Assembly (NCBI GenBank): GCA_021203705.1 | Contig: JAJQAR010000217.1 | Coordinates: 1-6,668 of the forward strand | Direction: 5' to 3' | Length of the DNA stretch: 6,668 bases | Source: Prevotella sp. | GTDB lineage: Bacteria; Bacteroidota; Bacteroidia; Bacteroidales; Bacteroidaceae | In this document: positions 4,475 to 6,668 of the stretch, one piece after another | Layout of the letters: each line of letters begins with the position of its first letter | Position numbering within the stretch: the first letter of the stretch is position 1 | The notes under the pieces: model-generated | What the model was told of the DNA's origin: nothing | The model's input: only the letters and a program-made list of their open reading frames with translations | Database searches by the model: none | Translations under genes and position numbers: made by a program

Positions 4475-6668
4475 ATGACAGAGATTTATTTTCTAATTGT
4501 CGCTTTTCTGCTGCTTTTGGCAGTGTTCGACTTATTCGTCGGTGTTAGTAATGATGCCGTAAACTTCCTTAATTCAGCCATTGGAGCGAAAGTGGCGAAA
4601 TACCGTACGGTGTTGATTGTGGCATCAGTAGGAGTACTTATAGGTGCTGTGATGAGTGCGGGTATGATGGATGTTGCACGACATGGAATTATGCGCCCAG
4701 AAAACTATTCATTTCACGAAGTGATGACGATTTTCCTTGCGGTGATGGTTACAGATGTCGTTGTTTTGGATATGTTCAACACGTTGGGTATGCCGACATC
4801 CACTACGGTATCGCTGGTTTTCGAGTTGTTGGGAGGTACATTCATCCTCGCTATTCTGAAAATACATGCCGACCCATCACTGACGATTTATGACTTGCTC
4901 AACAGCGACAAGGCATTGAGTGTGATAATCGCCATCTTCGTGTCGGTGGCAATAGCGTTCTTTTTCGGCACATTAGTGCAATGGATCTCACGTATAATAT
5001 TCACATTCAACTATAAGAAACATCTGCGTTACACAATAGCAATATTCGGTGGTATAGCTTTCGCTGCCTTGGTATATTTCATTTTCATCATGGGTGTAGG
5101 CAAGTCGCCGTATATCAGTGAGGTGTCGCGCGACTGGATAAGGGCCAACACACCTATGCTGCTTCTTGCCGTGTTCTGTGGTGGTATAGTTCTCATGGAG
5201 ATATTGCACCTGTTGCGTATCAATGTGTTCAAACTTATCGTGCTTGCCGGTACATTCTCCTTGGCAATGGCATTCGCCGGTAACGACCTTGTGAACTTCA
5301 TCGGTGTTCCGCTTGCCGGCCTCGACTCCATGAGGGATTTCATGGCTAACGGCAACGGCGTGCCGGAGGCTTTCAAGATGACTTCCCTTATGACTTCCGC
5401 AAAGAGTCCCCTGCTATATCTCCTTATCGCCGGTATAATAATGATTACCGCAATGGCAACGTCTAAGAAAGCGCAGAATGTGGTAAAGACAAGTGTTGAC
5501 CTCAGTCGTCAGGATGAGGGCGATGAGATGTTCGGGTCGTCAAGGGCAGCCCGCAGTATTGTAAGGTTTACTCAGGATGTAGGTGAGGCTGTAGCGAAAG
5601 TGTTACCGAAAAGTTTGATTAAATGGATAGACTTGCGTTTTAACAAGGATGATATCAACCTTGAGAATGGTGCGGCTTTTGATGAGGTGCGTGCTGCCGT
5701 CAATCTTGTGCTCGCAGCTATGCTTATAATAATAGGTACTAACTATAAACTCCCTCTATCTACCACTTATGTTACGTTCATGGTGGCTATGGGTAGTTCG
5801 TTGGCTGACCGTGCCTGGAACCGTGAGAGTGCGGTGTTCCGTGTAACTGGTGTAATCTCCGTTATCGGTGGTTGGTTCGTTACTGCTGGCGTAGCTTTCG
5901 TAACTTGTGCGATAGTTTGTGCATTGATGCACTTCGGTGGTTTCCCTATTATGATAATCTTCATGGGACTCGATATTTACCTGATTTGGAACAGCAACCG
6001 CAAGTATGCCAAAAAGGTAAGAGATGAGAGGAAGGATGACGTGTTCCAGCTTATGATGCGTACAAAAGACAGGGAGATAGTCTGGGACTTGCTTCTCAGG
6101 CACGTTACGCGCACTCAAAGTTATGTTACTCGTTTTGCAGTGCAGAGGTTTAATGATATTTTGGATGGTGTAAGAACTGAGAACCTGCGTTTGTTGCGCC
6201 AATGTGAGAAATCTCTTAAGGATGAACAAACCACTCTGAAGAAATACCGCCGCAAGGAACTGCTCGCTATCCGTCGTATTCCTACTGATATAGCATTGGA
6301 GAGAAACACATGGTTCCACCTCGGCGTGAACAGCGACCAGCAGTTTGTTTACTGTCTCCGCCGTATGCTCGAACCGATAAAGGAACACGTGGACAACAGT
6401 TTCAGCCCTATGCCAGAGGCATATCTTAATGAGTTTGAGGAAATAAGGAGAAAGATAAATGAGTTAATGGATAACACAGAACAGATGATCTCCACCAATA
6501 GGTATGACAGATATGAGGAGACATCTGAAATGGCGAATGAATGTAAACGCCAGCTTTCGTTGATGCGCAAGGTAGTGCTCGATCGTATGCAGCAGGATAA
6601 CGACACTAACTTTAAGGTTACATTGCTCTACCTGAACATTCTGCAAGAGAGTCAGGAGTTCCTGAGCA
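4475..6668 (+). CDS. pit: Pit-family inorganic phosphate transporter with PhoU-like C-terminal domain (3' partial)
   Basis: The open frame gives 731 codons and runs off the right edge. It encodes an inner-membrane phosphate permease of the PiT family (Pfam PHO4), which imports phosphate driven by a cation gradient. The family's internal two-fold repeat is visible. The first half has GVSNDAVNFLNSAIG (23-37) and GMPTSTTVS (105-113). The second has AFAGNDLVNFIGVPLAG (266-282) and KLPLSTTYV (425-433). These correspond to the ND..N signatures and the S-T-T re-entrant motifs. Hydrophobic helices run from about residue 5 to 505, broken by a hydrophilic linker at about 331-404. Beyond 508 the protein is soluble, charged and predicted helical, with coiled-coil-like stretches, resembling PhoU/DUF47 phosphate-transport accessory proteins. 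That likeness is judged by eye. ATG 4475 is the first in-frame ATG after an in-frame TGA at 4463-4465. It has its own -7 box and a terminator upstream, so it is transcribed independently. The symbol is family-level only. Confidence 0.9.
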   Translation, partial: MTEIYFLIVAFLLLLAVFDLFVGVSNDAVNFLNSAIGAKVAKYRTVLIVASVGVLIGAVMSAGMMDVARHGIMRPENYSFHEVMTIFLAVMVTDVVVLDMFNTLGMPTSTTVSLVFELLGGTFILAILKIHADPSLTIYDLLNSDKALSVIIAIFVSVAIAFFFGTLVQWISRIIFTFNYKKHLRYTIAIFGGIAFAALVYFIFIMGVGKSPYISEVSRDWIRANTPMLLLAVFCGGIVLMEILHLLRINVFKLIVLAGTFSLAMAFAGNDLVNFIGVPLAGLDSMRDFMANGNGVPEAFKMTSLMTSAKSPLLYLLIAGIIMITAMATSKKAQNVVKTSVDLSRQDEGDEMFGSSRAARSIVRFTQDVGEAVAKVLPKSLIKWIDLRFNKDDINLENGAAFDEVRAAVNLVLAAMLIIIGTNYKLPLSTTYVTFMVAMGSSLADRAWNRESAVFRVTGVISVIGGWFVTAGVAFVTCAIVCALMHFGGFPIMIIFMGLDIYLIWNSNRKYAKKVRDERKDDVFQLMMRTKDREIVWDLLLRHVTRTQSYVTRFAVQRFNDILDGVRTENLRLLRQCEKSLKDEQTTLKKYRRKELLAIRRIPTDIALERNTWFHLGVNSDQQFVYCLRRMLEPIKEHVDNSFSPMPEAYLNEFEEIRRKINELMDNTEQMISTNRYDRYEETSEMANECKRQLSLMRKVVLDRMQQDNDTNFKVTLLYLNILQESQEFLS

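Noticed and set aside
4462..4548. Possible small leader ORF starting at ATG 4462, overlapping the transporter start
   Set aside because: It would encode about 28 residues in another frame and runs into the transporter gene. It shows no codon pattern or motif typical of a leader peptide.
5029..5376. 115-codon minus-strand open frame (with a smaller overlapping one at 4988-5209)
   Set aside because: Both are antisense to the transporter membrane core and show no family motif or start signal.
5756..6388. 210-codon open frame on the minus strand
   Set aside because: It lies wholly inside the Pit-type gene, whose protein is clearly family-conserved. The minus-strand product is low in hydrophobic order, rich in T/S/H, and has no recognisable motif or promoter. 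It is an antisense shadow.
1..6668. Mobile elements, CRISPR arrays, tRNA/rRNA genes, defence or phage modules
   Set aside because: There are no transposase, integrase or Cas motifs, no spaced direct repeats and no tRNA-like cloverleaf in the two short intergenic gaps. Genes are tightly packed housekeeping and envelope genes on one strand.

Overview
The window looks like ordinary chromosomal core sequence from a Bacteroidota bacterium, most likely of the order Bacteroidales (Bacteroides/Prevotella type). Three things point there. Two intergenic regions carry the Bacteroidota promoter -7 box TAnnTTTG. Starts lack a well-placed Shine-Dalgarno sequence. The RbfA and Pit-type proteins have the sequence style of that phylum. 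All five genes are on the + strand and fill about 96% of the window. The genus is inferred from family resemblance and was not tested by a search.

Region 1 (1-2667) holds an envelope glycosylation pair. The first gene is a GT39/ArnT-like polytopic glycosyltransferase that is open at the left edge. Its stop overlaps the start of the second gene (ATGA), a GtrB/DPM1/ArnC-like GT2 enzyme with two C-terminal membrane helices. The natural reading is that the GT2 enzyme loads a sugar onto a polyprenyl phosphate at the cytoplasmic face. After flipping, the GT39 enzyme transfers it to a periplasmic acceptor. The sugar and acceptor cannot be read from the sequence.

Region 2 (2668-4318) begins with an 89-bp gap carrying a well-formed Bacteroidota promoter. 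It drives rbfA (30S maturation factor) and, again through an ATGA overlap, a LolC/E-type FtsX-family ABC permease. No partner ATPase is encoded in the window. A strong intrinsic terminator lies at 4352-4389.

Region 3 (4390-6668) has a -7 box followed by a Pit-family inorganic phosphate transporter that runs off the right edge. Its membrane core keeps the two-fold repeated PiT signatures. It continues into a helical, charged C-terminal domain of more than 200 residues that resembles the PhoU/DUF47 accessory proteins usually encoded separately.

I see no mobile element, CRISPR array, tRNA, rRNA or defence system, and no convincing undescribed system. The points most worth a second look are the transporter-PhoU-like fusion, the substitution of the RbfA A-x-G motif, the rbfA-permease coupling and the unknown substrate of the GT39/GT2 pair.
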